The notes under the pieces were generated by a model. The model was not told the DNA's origin, made no database searches, and saw only the letters and a program-made list of their open reading frames with translations. From a virus: DNA of 64,000 bases. The position numbers and the translations under genes were made by a program. Shown here piece after piece: positions 32,471 to 41,440 of the stretch (position 1 is its first letter; the number at the start of each line of letters is the position of its first letter). The stretch is taken from positions 1 to 64,000 of IMG/VR virus record IMGVR_UViG_3300020395_000006; one strand, 5' to 3'.

Positions 32471-34431
32471 TAATAAGCACCGACACAATCAACAACATTT
32501 ATGATGCCCTTCTCAGGGATTGTATCATCATATTCTTCAAGTTTTCTAAATTTCATAATAGGTCGAACTAAGGCACCAAAACCAGTCTCAGTATTTATGG
32601 TAAGATTTGGAATAACAGTACACCCTCTATTTGCTTCAATCACATCTGCACCAATGATTCTTCCTGCATCGTCCAACTTGACTCTAAGAGATCCACATTG
32701 ACTGCTTATAATATCGTAAGGTGAGTATCCTAACCCTGTTCTTATAACTTCTATACCATCAATCTCACCCACAACAGGTATACCAGTATCATCTGATGTT
32801 TGAGGAGGTGTATTATATCCACCACCACCAGTTCTTATTATAATATTAATAACTTTACCATCTTCTAATATCGCTTCACCCGTAGCACCTCGACCATTAT
32901 CACACTCATCGAGAATAGTAACGAATGGTTTCTCAGTATAACCAAACCCTAAGTCAGTCATATTAACACCTACAATCTGACCAAAGTTATTGACAACGGC
33001 ATTTGCTGCTGCTCCTATTCCGCCACCACCAAAGATTTCTATCTTAGGAGGTCCACATATCTTCTGATGAGGATTACAATCTCCAACTATATCTTGTATT
33101 TTTTGAACACCCTCTTCATCTACTTCAGGGAATATTGAATCAATTTTATCAGTAAGGGATTTACCAACACCTGCAACATTAAATTTAGAGGAAATATCAA
33201 TCGCTCTCGAAAAATCTAATTGATTCTGCTTAGTAGGTCCAAAGTTCAATGCCCAATCATAAGGTTCTGGTTCACAAATATCACCATCACATTTTAGTAA
33301 GTTCAATCCTATCTGAGCATAACCCATTGCTTTATCAAGAAACCCCATGAATGATCCAACAGGCCCTAGTATGCCCTGAATGGCGTTCATTGCACTACCA
33401 ATTGCCTTTTCTATATCATTGAACAACTTAGAATTTATACCTCCTATAAACTGTTCTGCTGCACAAAGAGGTGCATGAACTAATTTCCCAATCAGTTCCA
33501 TCAAGAAGTCTTCTATAAATTTACTCAACCCCTTTATAATATTTTCTATCACACAATATATGGTATCAATTGATTTCTTTACAGCAATATCCTTCAATAA
33601 ACTATCAAGTTGAGTAAGTCCTAATATTTGCTCAACTAACTTGTATATCTTATCAAATAGATACTTTCTTGCTAATCTTATAACCTGTGAGTATGCGTTA
33701 GATATAATGTATGAAGTTTGTCTTACAAGTGCTCTAACATCTCGCAACTCATTCATTATTGGATCAATATAAGTCTCATCTAAACTCTTCAATCCATTTG
33801 TAATAGAAATAAAAGATGCAAGAGATCTTGATACTTCACTTAGAAACCCCTTACCACCTTTACAATCTTTTGCTAATGGTACGATAATTCTTTCTTCATC
33901 AATTCGGAACTGCTTACTAATATATCCACTAGCAGTAAGACCATTCTCATTAATAATACCATTCCCATTATCTACACCACCATTACGTAAGTTTGCTTCT
34001 GTGTAATCAAAATTAGGAGGAGGAAACATCTCCAGAAATGCACTGCTTCCTTCAGGTTCATCAGTTCGTTTTACTTGATTTAAAACCGAATTGGATGTAT
34101 GAAAACATCCTATAATTACAGGTTGCTGTGCTTCTTCACCATCTAAGAAATAACCAGAAACAGTTTCCCCACCTTGCAGCATCATTGTAGTACCTGCAAA
34201 TGCTTTACCTGCACCAAATGTTGCTGGAACTAAAACATGAGCCCAAGGCAAATCAGCATCAGGTAATTCAGTAGAAGGTGGGTGTTTCCCGAATATTCTT
34301 ACCTTTACCCTATAACCCCATTTCTCAGAATGTTCTCTCCAAGCTGCATCAGAGGTCACCTGTCCGATGAACCAATTGAATCCATCTTGACCTGCGAAAT
34401 TAACTTTACTGAGACGAGTTTCTAAAGGCAT
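32470..34431 (-). CDS. gp5-like baseplate hub protein with N-terminal OB domain
   Basis: 653 residues. The N-terminal 120 residues, FIGQVTSDAAWREHSEKWGY and RIFGKHP, resemble the OB domain of T4 gp5 that binds gp27; VIIGCFHTSNSVLNQ ends this domain. No lysozyme catalytic motif (T4 gp5 has one) is seen, so the muramidase part is absent or replaced by a helical middle (about 190-440) and a beta part with repeated GFGYTEKPFVTILDE-like units. It is one base ahead of the needle gene. Expected to sit at the tip of the tail. Confidence 0.8.
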   Translation of the reverse strand: MPLETRLSKVNFAGQDGFNWFIGQVTSDAAWREHSEKWGYRVKVRIFGKHPPSTELPDADLPWAHVLVPATFGAGKAFAGTTMMLQGGETVSGYFLDGEEAQQPVIIGCFHTSNSVLNQVKRTDEPEGSSAFLEMFPPPNFDYTEANLRNGGVDNGNGIINENGLTASGYISKQFRIDEERIIVPLAKDCKGGKGFLSEVSRSLASFISITNGLKSLDETYIDPIMNELRDVRALVRQTSYIISNAYSQVIRLARKYLFDKIYKLVEQILGLTQLDSLLKDIAVKKSIDTIYCVIENIIKGLSKFIEDFLMELIGKLVHAPLCAAEQFIGGINSKLFNDIEKAIGSAMNAIQGILGPVGSFMGFLDKAMGYAQIGLNLLKCDGDICEPEPYDWALNFGPTKQNQLDFSRAIDISSKFNVAGVGKSLTDKIDSIFPEVDEEGVQKIQDIVGDCNPHQKICGPPKIEIFGGGGIGAAANAVVNNFGQIVGVNMTDLGFGYTEKPFVTILDECDNGRGATGEAILEDGKVINIIIRTGGGGYNTPPQTSDDTGIPVVGEIDGIEVIRTGLGYSPYDIISSQCGSLRVKLDDAGRIIGADVIEANRGCTVIPNLTINTETGFGALVRPIMKFRKLEEYDDTIPEKGIINVVDCVGAY

Positions 34432-34659
34432 TTAATCATCGTAAATGAGACATTCTGGTTCATCTGGGTGCATTTCACAAAATAATTCGATAGTATTGGG
34501 ATCGTGATGATCACCTGCTTCTATCTCTTCTTGATGATGTTCCCTGTACACTTCTAACTCATGCAACTCTTCGTTGATGTGTCTACGTGCAGCAGGATTA
34601 GTTTGAGGATCATCCAAGATGTCCCTATCATGCTGAATGTGTTCTTCGATAGTTTTCAT
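34432..34659 (-). CDS. acidic hypothetical protein (75 aa)
   Basis: Helical and acidic, starting MKTIEEHIQHDRDILDDPQ, with His/Asp clusters (EAGDHHDPN) that could bind metal. It is packed between the gp27-like and gp5-like hub genes and overlaps the first by four bases. In cyanophages a small gene of this type often lies here, function unknown. Confidence 0.6.
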   Translation of the reverse strand: MKTIEEHIQHDRDILDDPQTNPAARRHINEELHELEVYREHHQEEIEAGDHHDPNTIELFCEMHPDEPECLIYDD

Positions 34660-35960
34660 TTTAGTTCTGAGTAAGCATCTCTTATTAACGTTAGGGCGGT
34701 GAAATCACCATCCGCTAGTAATTTATGAGATAATGACTTTATCATATAGTAACCAGAGGCAGGATTGTTAGATCCGCTATTAGGTTTATCTATATTTATT
34801 CTAGGAAACTTCATTTTCACAACAGAACCTGCTTTCAAACCCACATTCAATGGAACAGTGACTTCAAGGGTTTGAGAAAATAGTGCTGCATATCTAGATT
34901 GTCTCCTTGCTTCATATTCTATATGATGAGTTGGAGTTTGCAAACCACCTTCATTATCAAACAGACTTTTGTCAACAGTTGATAACATTATCCTAGAAGG
35001 TTTATCTGTAAAGAACTTGGGAACAAAGGGTTGTTCATTAGATAAATTTGTAGCACCTTCATTCTTTTCATTCTGATTCTCTGGTTTGTATTCATGTACA
35101 GATTCTGGAGCTTTATATGCTACCTTATGTATCCGTTCATTCAAATCAAAATACGTATTATAAGACATATATTGACCTTGAGATAATTTGTCAAGTAAAT
35201 TGTTATTATTTTTCCATGTTGGATCACTAACTATCCTATAATTATTTTTAGGATCAAAAGCATCAACAGTAGATGATTGAAAATATTCAGGGATAGCATC
35301 TTTATCAGTCTGTATAACTTCAAAAATTTTATCAATACTTCTGAAATTATATCCTTCTAGATCTTCCCAAAAGAAAAATCCAGAACCACCTCTAGTAGCA
35401 GTATCTTTACTAGAAATTGAAGGTACCGATTTGGTTGCTAAACTTACACATGTGTGTAATGGTCTTTTATAATTGCCACAAAATTCAATTGGATATTTTG
35501 GTTGTTCTAAATTAGATTCTTCAAACTTTTCAGGTGCTTGTAGTGTTTCAGTTAAAATCTCCTTTATAATAGTATTAGCAAATCCAGTATATTTTTTATA
35601 ACATCTAGTAAAATGATTATGGAACGTACCTTTGGTTTCTAACTGCATTACAAAAATTTCTTTTTTCGCAGTACTACCACTTGATTTGATGTTACTTATA
35701 AACATCGGTTCTTTTTCAAAATCTATTACACCAGAAGGAGTTTCTATACGAAAGAATACCTTTGACCCACTTCTAACTGGAACACCTTCCAATCTACCAA
35801 GAGTATCCAATATCATTACTTCTGCATGTATAGATGCATCTAGTATATCTTCATAAAAAGCAATAGGTCCCAACTGTGGAGTTAAAACCATTTCTTTACT
35901 ATCATCAGGTGTCCTGACGGTAAGAAATTCTATTTTTGCTCCCCTAAGAAAATTAGACAT
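34656..35960 (-). CDS. gp27-like baseplate hub subunit
   Basis: 434 residues. Start MSNFLRGAKIEFLTVRTPDD, then EDILDASIHAEVMILDTLG and IKSSGSTAKKEIFVMQLETK; this beta-barrel pattern and position directly before gp5 match hub proteins of the gp27 family. C-terminal YAALFSQTLEVTVPLNVGLK and MIKSLSHKLLADGDFTALTLI end with the usual barrel strands. In T4, gp27 trimers join the baseplate to the gp5 spike. Confidence 0.75.
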   Translation of the reverse strand: MSNFLRGAKIEFLTVRTPDDSKEMVLTPQLGPIAFYEDILDASIHAEVMILDTLGRLEGVPVRSGSKVFFRIETPSGVIDFEKEPMFISNIKSSGSTAKKEIFVMQLETKGTFHNHFTRCYKKYTGFANTIIKEILTETLQAPEKFEESNLEQPKYPIEFCGNYKRPLHTCVSLATKSVPSISSKDTATRGGSGFFFWEDLEGYNFRSIDKIFEVIQTDKDAIPEYFQSSTVDAFDPKNNYRIVSDPTWKNNNNLLDKLSQGQYMSYNTYFDLNERIHKVAYKAPESVHEYKPENQNEKNEGATNLSNEQPFVPKFFTDKPSRIMLSTVDKSLFDNEGGLQTPTHHIEYEARRQSRYAALFSQTLEVTVPLNVGLKAGSVVKMKFPRINIDKPNSGSNNPASGYYMIKSLSHKLLADGDFTALTLIRDAYSELK

Positions 35961-37603
35961 TATACAGTCAACAGACTAGTCCCCTGGATGATATTTAGAG
36001 CGACTTGGAAATCGTCTACAGTAGTCATACTACCACTTGAATTACCACTAGCAATATTTCCACTTTGATTTTGTATGATAGTATCACCCTCAATGATTAC
36101 ATTAGATGCATCTGACTTCATAATTTTGTCTAATGATGGTAAATTTTCTGAAGTATTAGAAACACTACCTTTACCAAAAAATTTCTTAATAGATTCACTA
36201 TACCTCATCAATCCAGTTCGAGAGAAAAAATTTGTTGATTTTGCTAATGGACGCATTGCACTCTCCAACTGAACTCTCGTCATCACAGATTGGCTACCTG
36301 GTCCAGATTCAGCCTGTTTAATTAAATTTTCAACTTCAGTGTCTCTTTTCTGCCACCAGGGTTTATCATTTTTTGTTACCTTATTTGTATTTGCTGTTAC
36401 CTTTGTATTTTTAGAAAACTTTTTATTAATTTTTTTATAGTTCTTTGCATATGGATTTCCTTTGAAAAATTTTCCTCTACTAACCCCTTGTGCAACACCT
36501 TGATTAAATGCCCTTTCTAAAGATGCACGGTTAGTTTCTACTTGTCCTTTGAAAAGTCTTTTAATAATTTTCCTTATAAGACCTCTACCAACCATAAAAA
36601 CTGCAGCTGCTGTACCAGCAGCAGCAACACCACTAGCAAATCCTCTATTAAAAGTAGTTGAAAGCATTGCTTGACTTATGTTTCCTGGAGGTACAATACC
36701 AAATTTTCCACCAGTTACACCACGAGTACCATCACCAGGAAGAACTAAAGCATCATCATCTACTATTCTCTTACCTTCTAACTTATTCAAAGCACTCTCA
36801 AGATCATTCAAAGCAAGATTGAAATTTTTACTTACAGGTGATATACGTTTTACCTCATTCACTCTTCGTTTATCTGCACCTGATAATCTATCAAATAATC
36901 CTGATGCTGCTATGCTACCAAGAGTACCACCAATAAATCCACCAATAAGTGCACCAGGAGCAGCACCTACTCCACCAAATAATGCACCAATCGCTCCACC
37001 TGCTGCTGCACCAGCTTTAGCACCACCAAGAAATCCACCAAGTCCAGCAAGTGCACCTCCACCTGCTTGAAAATTAGTTTGTCCAGATGCTTTTCTACCA
37101 AGAAAATCTGCTCCAGTGAAAAGTACATTGAGTGGTCCAACTCTACCTACTCCTTTCAATCCCCTTAGATTCCTACCTAAACCACTTAGTCTTCCACCAC
37201 TAGAAGTTACTCTAGCTCTATTGAAAGGAGATCTAAATCTACTTAGTCTATTTCCACGAGTAATTCCTCTATTTCGTTGTAAAAATGGTCTCGGTCCTCT
37301 AATATTTCCACCACGTATACCACTAGTTCTACCTCCACCAAGCCTAACTCTACCAAGACCACCACCTAATGCAGTACCACCTAATAAAAGAGAATCTTTT
37401 ATACCAGTTTCATTTTTTTGATTTATAGCATCACCTGCACTTTTCAATGCAAGTACTCTTAATTTAGCGTTCTTTTTACGTTTTTCTAATAACTCTTTCT
37501 GGGCAAGAATATTTCTTATTCCACTTAGTTTAAATGCAGTACTAAGATTCTGAGATGTTTTTAAAAGTGATCCTTTCCTACCTAAAATTGCTGTTATATT
37601 CAT
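35960..37603 (-). CDS. hub-associated protein with glycine-zipper membrane segment
   Basis: 547 residues, very basic N-terminus. Residues 170-235 contain glycine-zipper repeats (GAAAGGAIGALFGGVGAAPG, GGFIGGTLGSIAASG), which can insert into or span a membrane; a second hydrophobic region lies near 325. It overlaps a similar gene at 37600 by four bases. Position between gp51-like and gp27-like genes suggests a tape-measure- or hub-related protein that contacts the cell membrane on injection. No T4 counterpart is recognisable. Confidence 0.6.
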   Translation of the reverse strand: MNITAILGRKGSLLKTSQNLSTAFKLSGIRNILAQKELLEKRKKNAKLRVLALKSAGDAINQKNETGIKDSLLLGGTALGGGLGRVRLGGGRTSGIRGGNIRGPRPFLQRNRGITRGNRLSRFRSPFNRARVTSSGGRLSGLGRNLRGLKGVGRVGPLNVLFTGADFLGRKASGQTNFQAGGGALAGLGGFLGGAKAGAAAGGAIGALFGGVGAAPGALIGGFIGGTLGSIAASGLFDRLSGADKRRVNEVKRISPVSKNFNLALNDLESALNKLEGKRIVDDDALVLPGDGTRGVTGGKFGIVPPGNISQAMLSTTFNRGFASGVAAAGTAAAVFMVGRGLIRKIIKRLFKGQVETNRASLERAFNQGVAQGVSRGKFFKGNPYAKNYKKINKKFSKNTKVTANTNKVTKNDKPWWQKRDTEVENLIKQAESGPGSQSVMTRVQLESAMRPLAKSTNFFSRTGLMRYSESIKKFFGKGSVSNTSENLPSLDKIMKSDASNVIIEGDTIIQNQSGNIASGNSSGSMTTVDDFQVALNIIQGTSLLTV

Positions 37604-38841
37604 CTATAAGATCCTCCATATATCAAACGATAAGGTATCTTACTATGATCACTAAATTCAGATTTTAGACTAATATTAGAACTTGTTGGACCAGATTGAG
37701 AAACAGAAGTTTGAGGTGTAATAGTTTTACCAGGAACATTTATAATATTAGGTTGTCCACCTCCAGATGTAAAATTAATTGGAGCAAAATTATCATCAGG
37801 TAAATCTAAAGAAAAACCCTCAATAGCAGGAGCCTCTACTACTTCAATATCATTTTCTACTCCAGCTGCCTCTACTTGCTTCTCAACAAAAGCATCTCCT
37901 TCAAGCAATTTCCGATCAATTCCCAAACCACTAAGAATATCACCAGCATACTCCACAGGTCCCTTTGGAATCTCCAATTCTGGTGGTGCTGCAGCCTTTA
38001 GATCCTCTTTCTTAGTAGCATCAAAACCCTTCCTTTGTGCAGTTAATATATTATTAAATCTTGCTGTTACACTTCTAAATCTGTTTACATCTTTCGCTGT
38101 CAATGAACCACCAGAATCTACAAATTGTGTTCTTCTTTGATCTGCGTTACCACCAGGATTAGCCATTGCTTGACCACCTGCAACTAAACCTCCACCTAAT
38201 AAAAGAGCAGCTAATAATCCTCCACGTCCACGACCAGCAGGTCCACCTGCTATCGTTCTTGCACCACCTCTTCCTCCAAGAACTCTTCCTAAAACTACAC
38301 CACTAACTACATTAATAATTTCTGGTAGGAATGAAGTTACTGCTAATGCTGCACTCTCAGCACCAGCTTTGAAATTACCTTCAAGAAATTGTTTACCTGC
38401 TAATAATGCACTAAGTCCACCAATTTTGGTTCTTAGGTCTTTGAACCCTGCACGTAATCCTAAAAGACTATCTTCCTCTTCTTCTAATAATTTCTTCTCT
38501 TCATCATTTAATTGCCTTTGTGCTTTAGTTTGATTCCTTACACTCGCTGATATATTTTGTAAATTACTATTAACTATTTCAATTTCTAATAACAGTTTAC
38601 CTAATGCTTGTGCAGTTTTAGGTTCTAAACCCTTCTCCTTTTCCTGTGTTATTCTAGATGTTAATTTATCATATGCCACTGACATTCTACGTGCCATTGG
38701 CTTCACACCCTTGAAATTAGGATCAGGTGTTTTCCCTTGTGGTCTAGGTATAAAATTTGATTGCGGCTGAACACCAGGCATCCCTGCAGGAACTAACATC
38801 CCTGCTCTCATTACATATCCATCGTTGAAGGTGTCAACCAT
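37600..38841 (-). CDS. hub-associated structural protein with coiled coil and glycine-rich hydrophobic segment
   Basis: 413 residues. A coiled coil (about 55-130, QALGKLLLEIEIVNSNLQNI) is followed by AALLLGGGLVAGGQAMANPGG, a hydrophobic glycine-rich stretch near 210-230, and a Pro-rich end. The composition resembles the neighbouring 547-residue protein, so they may be partners. Overlaps the 60-residue gene by eight bases. Possibly part of the tape measure or hub; not identifiable further. Confidence 0.6.
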   Translation of the reverse strand: MVDTFNDGYVMRAGMLVPAGMPGVQPQSNFIPRPQGKTPDPNFKGVKPMARRMSVAYDKLTSRITQEKEKGLEPKTAQALGKLLLEIEIVNSNLQNISASVRNQTKAQRQLNDEEKKLLEEEEDSLLGLRAGFKDLRTKIGGLSALLAGKQFLEGNFKAGAESAALAVTSFLPEIINVVSGVVLGRVLGGRGGARTIAGGPAGRGRGGLLAALLLGGGLVAGGQAMANPGGNADQRRTQFVDSGGSLTAKDVNRFRSVTARFNNILTAQRKGFDATKKEDLKAAAPPELEIPKGPVEYAGDILSGLGIDRKLLEGDAFVEKQVEAAGVENDIEVVEAPAIEGFSLDLPDDNFAPINFTSGGGQPNIINVPGKTITPQTSVSQSGPTSSNISLKSEFSDHSKIPYRLIYGGSYR

Positions 38842-39016
38842 TCGTTCTTTGTTCGGATTCTAACTTTTTCTTTTCAAGATAATTTTCAAGCATCTTAATA
38901 TAAGTCTGTTTCTCCCACGGTATCATGTTTTCTATCTCAGTTATACTCCAATTATGATATTGAAGTAATGCGAAAGTATTCTCATAATAGGATGATAGAC
39001 TTTCATGATACATCAT
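38834..39016 (-). CDS. gp51-like small hub-assembly protein
   Basis: 60 residues, starting MMYHESLSSYYENTFALL, with the block NMIPWEKQTYIKMLENYLEK. That WEK..Y motif is found in hub-assembly and tail-chaperone proteins, and the gene starts at the stop of the gp26-like gene. Tail chaperones often arise by frameshift from the gene before; no obvious slippery sequence was checked. Role as in gp51 of T4 is a guess. Confidence 0.5.
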   Translation of the reverse strand: MMYHESLSSYYENTFALLQYHNWSITEIENMIPWEKQTYIKMLENYLEKKKLESEQRTNG

Positions 39017-39744
39017 TATGCGAAAAAATTTGATAAACCCTCAATTACAATCTCATTATCTACTTTTGTATTTGGATTAGTTACAGTAGTTTTATAAACT
39101 AATCTTGGCATTGTAGTAAAAAACTCCTCTATCTTTTTGAATTGAGAAGAATTCAATTGTTCAATAAAGTCTAACAATTCTTTTTTCGTACAATCAGAAG
39201 AAGACCATGCTTCATCTTTATTATAAACTTGATCAATACAATCAACTATTGCATCAAATGCTTTGTTTATTGATTGATCGTCATTTTCTTTTGATACTAA
39301 AAAATTATTTTCTAAAAATTGAGACATAGATGGATACTTAAGTTTGAGGAATAAATTATCCCCTAAATCAACAGTATCATTATGCTCATCAGGAACATCA
39401 AGTTTGATGTCACTCATATTCAATGTCAATGGAACTTTAGTTTCTCCATCATCATCACAAGTAATAAGCAATTCAACAGATTCACCAACAGATTTGCCTC
39501 GAATATTCAAAAATAGAAATTCAAGATCAAATATAGGTAACTCTTCTATTTTTACACCCCTACTAACAATACATGCTTTTAAAACACTCTTGAGAGTATT
39601 TGTAATCGCTTTATTATCACCACTTTCAAGTGCAATGAGAAGAGATTTTTCTTCTTTTACTAGAAAGGGACGATATTTTACTGTTTTGGATGTTGAAATA
39701 AGGTTCAGTTCAAACGTAGGTGTCGAAACCTTTGGTAATGGCAT
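39016..39744 (-). CDS. gp26-like baseplate hub protein
   Basis: 242 residues, starting MPLPKVSTPTFELNLISTSK then VKYRPFLVKEEKSLLIALES, the signature of gp26-type hub proteins in cyanophages (the phrase KYRPFLVKEEK is conserved). Followed by a cysteine pair, CKACIVSRG in part, and VIEGLSNFFA at the end. In T4, gp26 takes part in hub assembly. A late promoter box lies at 39766-39773. Confidence 0.75.
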   Translation of the reverse strand: MPLPKVSTPTFELNLISTSKTVKYRPFLVKEEKSLLIALESGDNKAITNTLKSVLKACIVSRGVKIEELPIFDLEFLFLNIRGKSVGESVELLITCDDDGETKVPLTLNMSDIKLDVPDEHNDTVDLGDNLFLKLKYPSMSQFLENNFLVSKENDDQSINKAFDAIVDCIDQVYNKDEAWSSSDCTKKELLDFIEQLNSSQFKKIEEFFTTMPRLVYKTTVTNPNTKVDNEIVIEGLSNFFA

Positions 39745-39765
39745 AATTAACTACTTCAGTGCTTT

Positions 39766-39773
39766 TATTTATA
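39766..39773 (-). promoter_or_regulatory. late promoter TATAAATA
   Basis: The minus strand reads CCTATAAATAAAAG, a perfect late box, 22 bases upstream of the ATG at 39744. It overlaps the end of the gp54-like gene, so the hub operon can be transcribed from here. Confidence 0.65.
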
Positions 39774-39776
39774 GGG

Positions 39777-40586
39777 CTATAAAGCAGATGCAAATGGACT
39801 TATTAAACTCTGAACCTTTTCCCTCAATTGCCTGTCACTATCAGCAACTCTTGCACCCCTATCAATAGTAAAGTAATCATATTTGAAACTTACTGTAGTT
39901 TTCACCAATTCTGCTTTTCCATATGCTAAAGGTGTAGCAACAATATTGACAGGAAAACAATTCTTCATAAAATAAGTAAGAAACTGAGGATTCCTTTTAT
40001 CGACACGATCCTCTGGGTTTTGACGTGACTCTGGCATCAACATATCACTACTAAATGCTGTAATCTCCATTTCACACTTATAAGACCTAGGATATTTCAA
40101 TTTTTTGAAAGCATTATCTCGATTTCTTTGTTGGTATATAGATCCAGCAACTTGATCTTGAATTTGAGTAGGAGAAATATATTCTAACCAAGCATTAAAA
40201 ACTTCTTGAGTATAATAATCCCTTTGTGCATAAAAAGTAAGTGTAAAATCAGGATATCTCCTAAAAACTGCATAATTCTGAGATATACCCTGCCTCAAAC
40301 CATCAATACTAGCAGTTTGAATCTGAGATCCAGGTAAAACTGCTTCAGAACAAAATAATGCTAAATTATCACCAGGTTCATTCATTACATCATTACTAGG
40401 TATTAGTACATGCTGTTTTAAAAACTGCATGAGACTAGGTGTTGATCCGCCAAAAGCATTGAAATTTATATAAACATCATATACATTATTGAACGCTGGA
40501 ACCGCATTTCTAAATCCACCAAGATTATACAGTTCTTCTGTTCTCAAATAAAATCTGTCTTTTGCGAAAACTCGTTGATTAGACAT
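39777..40586 (-). CDS. gp54-like baseplate tail-tube initiator
   Basis: 269 residues. FAKDRFYLRTEELYNLGGFR and FRRYPDFTLTFYAQRDYY place it in the tail-tube/initiator family; VSFKYDYFTIDRG ends it. In T4, gp54 with gp48 starts polymerisation of the tail tube on the baseplate. It is divergent from the gp4 gene with a 28-base gap, which holds a palindrome CATCTATTTAGATG with a CTAAATAG late-type box. Confidence 0.7.
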   Translation of the reverse strand: MSNQRVFAKDRFYLRTEELYNLGGFRNAVPAFNNVYDVYINFNAFGGSTPSLMQFLKQHVLIPSNDVMNEPGDNLALFCSEAVLPGSQIQTASIDGLRQGISQNYAVFRRYPDFTLTFYAQRDYYTQEVFNAWLEYISPTQIQDQVAGSIYQQRNRDNAFKKLKYPRSYKCEMEITAFSSDMLMPESRQNPEDRVDKRNPQFLTYFMKNCFPVNIVATPLAYGKAELVKTTVSFKYDYFTIDRGARVADSDRQLREKVQSLISPFASAL

Positions 40587-40614
40587 CTAAATAGATGGAC
40601 AGTATATACTATGT

Positions 40615-41049
40615 ATGTCCTATAAAGGGAAGTTCAGACCTTCTAACCCAAAAAAGTACAAAGGTGATCCCACAAACGTGATATACAGATCCCTTTGGGA
40701 ATTGAAATTTATGAAATGGTGTGACTCAAACACCAATGTTATAAAATGGTCTAGTGAAGAAGTGATAATACCATATAAATCACCCATTGATAATAGACTG
40801 CATAGATATTTTCCTGATTTTTATGTAAAATATAGAAATGCAATAGGAAAATTAGAAGAAAGACTGGTAGAAGTAAAACCAGCAAAACAAGTGAAAGGTC
40901 CAACAATTCAAAAAAGGAGAACTAAAAAATACATCTCCGAAGTAGTAGAATTTGCAAAAAATCAAGCAAAATGGCAAGCAGCAGAATCATTTTGCAAAGA
41001 TAGAAAATGGAAATTTCAAGTAATAACGGAGAAAGAACTTGGCATTTAA
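40615..41049 (+). CDS. gp4-like head-completion protein
   Basis: 144 residues. RPSNPKKYKGDPTNVIYRSLWEL near the N-terminus is in the conserved block of T4 gp4 relatives, followed by FPDFYVKYRN and RLVEVKPAKQ, which carries the E-V-K of a nuclease-like fold. In T4, gp4 completes the filled head before tail joining. Translation start at 40615 just past a 28-base divergent gap. Next gene overlaps by 11 bases. Confidence 0.85.
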   Translation: MSYKGKFRPSNPKKYKGDPTNVIYRSLWELKFMKWCDSNTNVIKWSSEEVIIPYKSPIDNRLHRYFPDFYVKYRNAIGKLEERLVEVKPAKQVKGPTIQKRRTKKYISEVVEFAKNQAKWQAAESFCKDRKWKFQVITEKELGI

Positions 41050-41440
41050 TCAATGGTTACCAAACTCTACACCAACACAGGTAGTAACACCAGGTAGACT
41101 ACTACTATTCCGTTATGATGCAAAATATGCAGCAAAACTAAAATTCTATGATAAAAACCCATTATGCTATGTTGTAGCAAAACAAGGCAATGCTTTCTGG
41201 GGTGTTAACTTACACTACACACCAGTAGGAAATAGAATGGCATATATGAGATATTTGGATGCAGGTGATGATCCAGCAACCCTCACGGGATATCATAAAT
41301 ACCTGTATACTTATGTACGATCTGGTTTATTGGATATACCTATGTCAGACTGGGAAAGGGCATTTCAATTGCCAGCACAAGAATTTGTAAGAGAATTAGG
41401 TGGTGTTGATGTTAGTGTCAATATCGGGAGGTACTTATAA
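41039..41440 (+). CDS. conserved hypothetical virion-assembly protein (133 aa)
   Basis: Starts MAFNQWLPNSTPTQVVTPG. Repeated strands (AKYAAKLKFYDKNPLCYVV, GNAFWGVNLHYTP) suggest a beta-rich fold. Packed between gp4 and gp48 in most T4-like cyanophages, as far as I recall, with no known function. It overlaps gp4 by 11 bases. Confidence 0.65.
   Translation: MAFNQWLPNSTPTQVVTPGRLLLFRYDAKYAAKLKFYDKNPLCYVVAKQGNAFWGVNLHYTPVGNRMAYMRYLDAGDDPATLTGYHKYLYTYVRSGLLDIPMSDWERAFQLPAQEFVRELGGVDVSVNIGRYL

Noticed and set aside
36678-37421. Plus-strand Pro-rich frames opposite the glycine-zipper gene
   Set aside because: Glycine codons on one strand read as proline codons on the other; no independent gene evidence.
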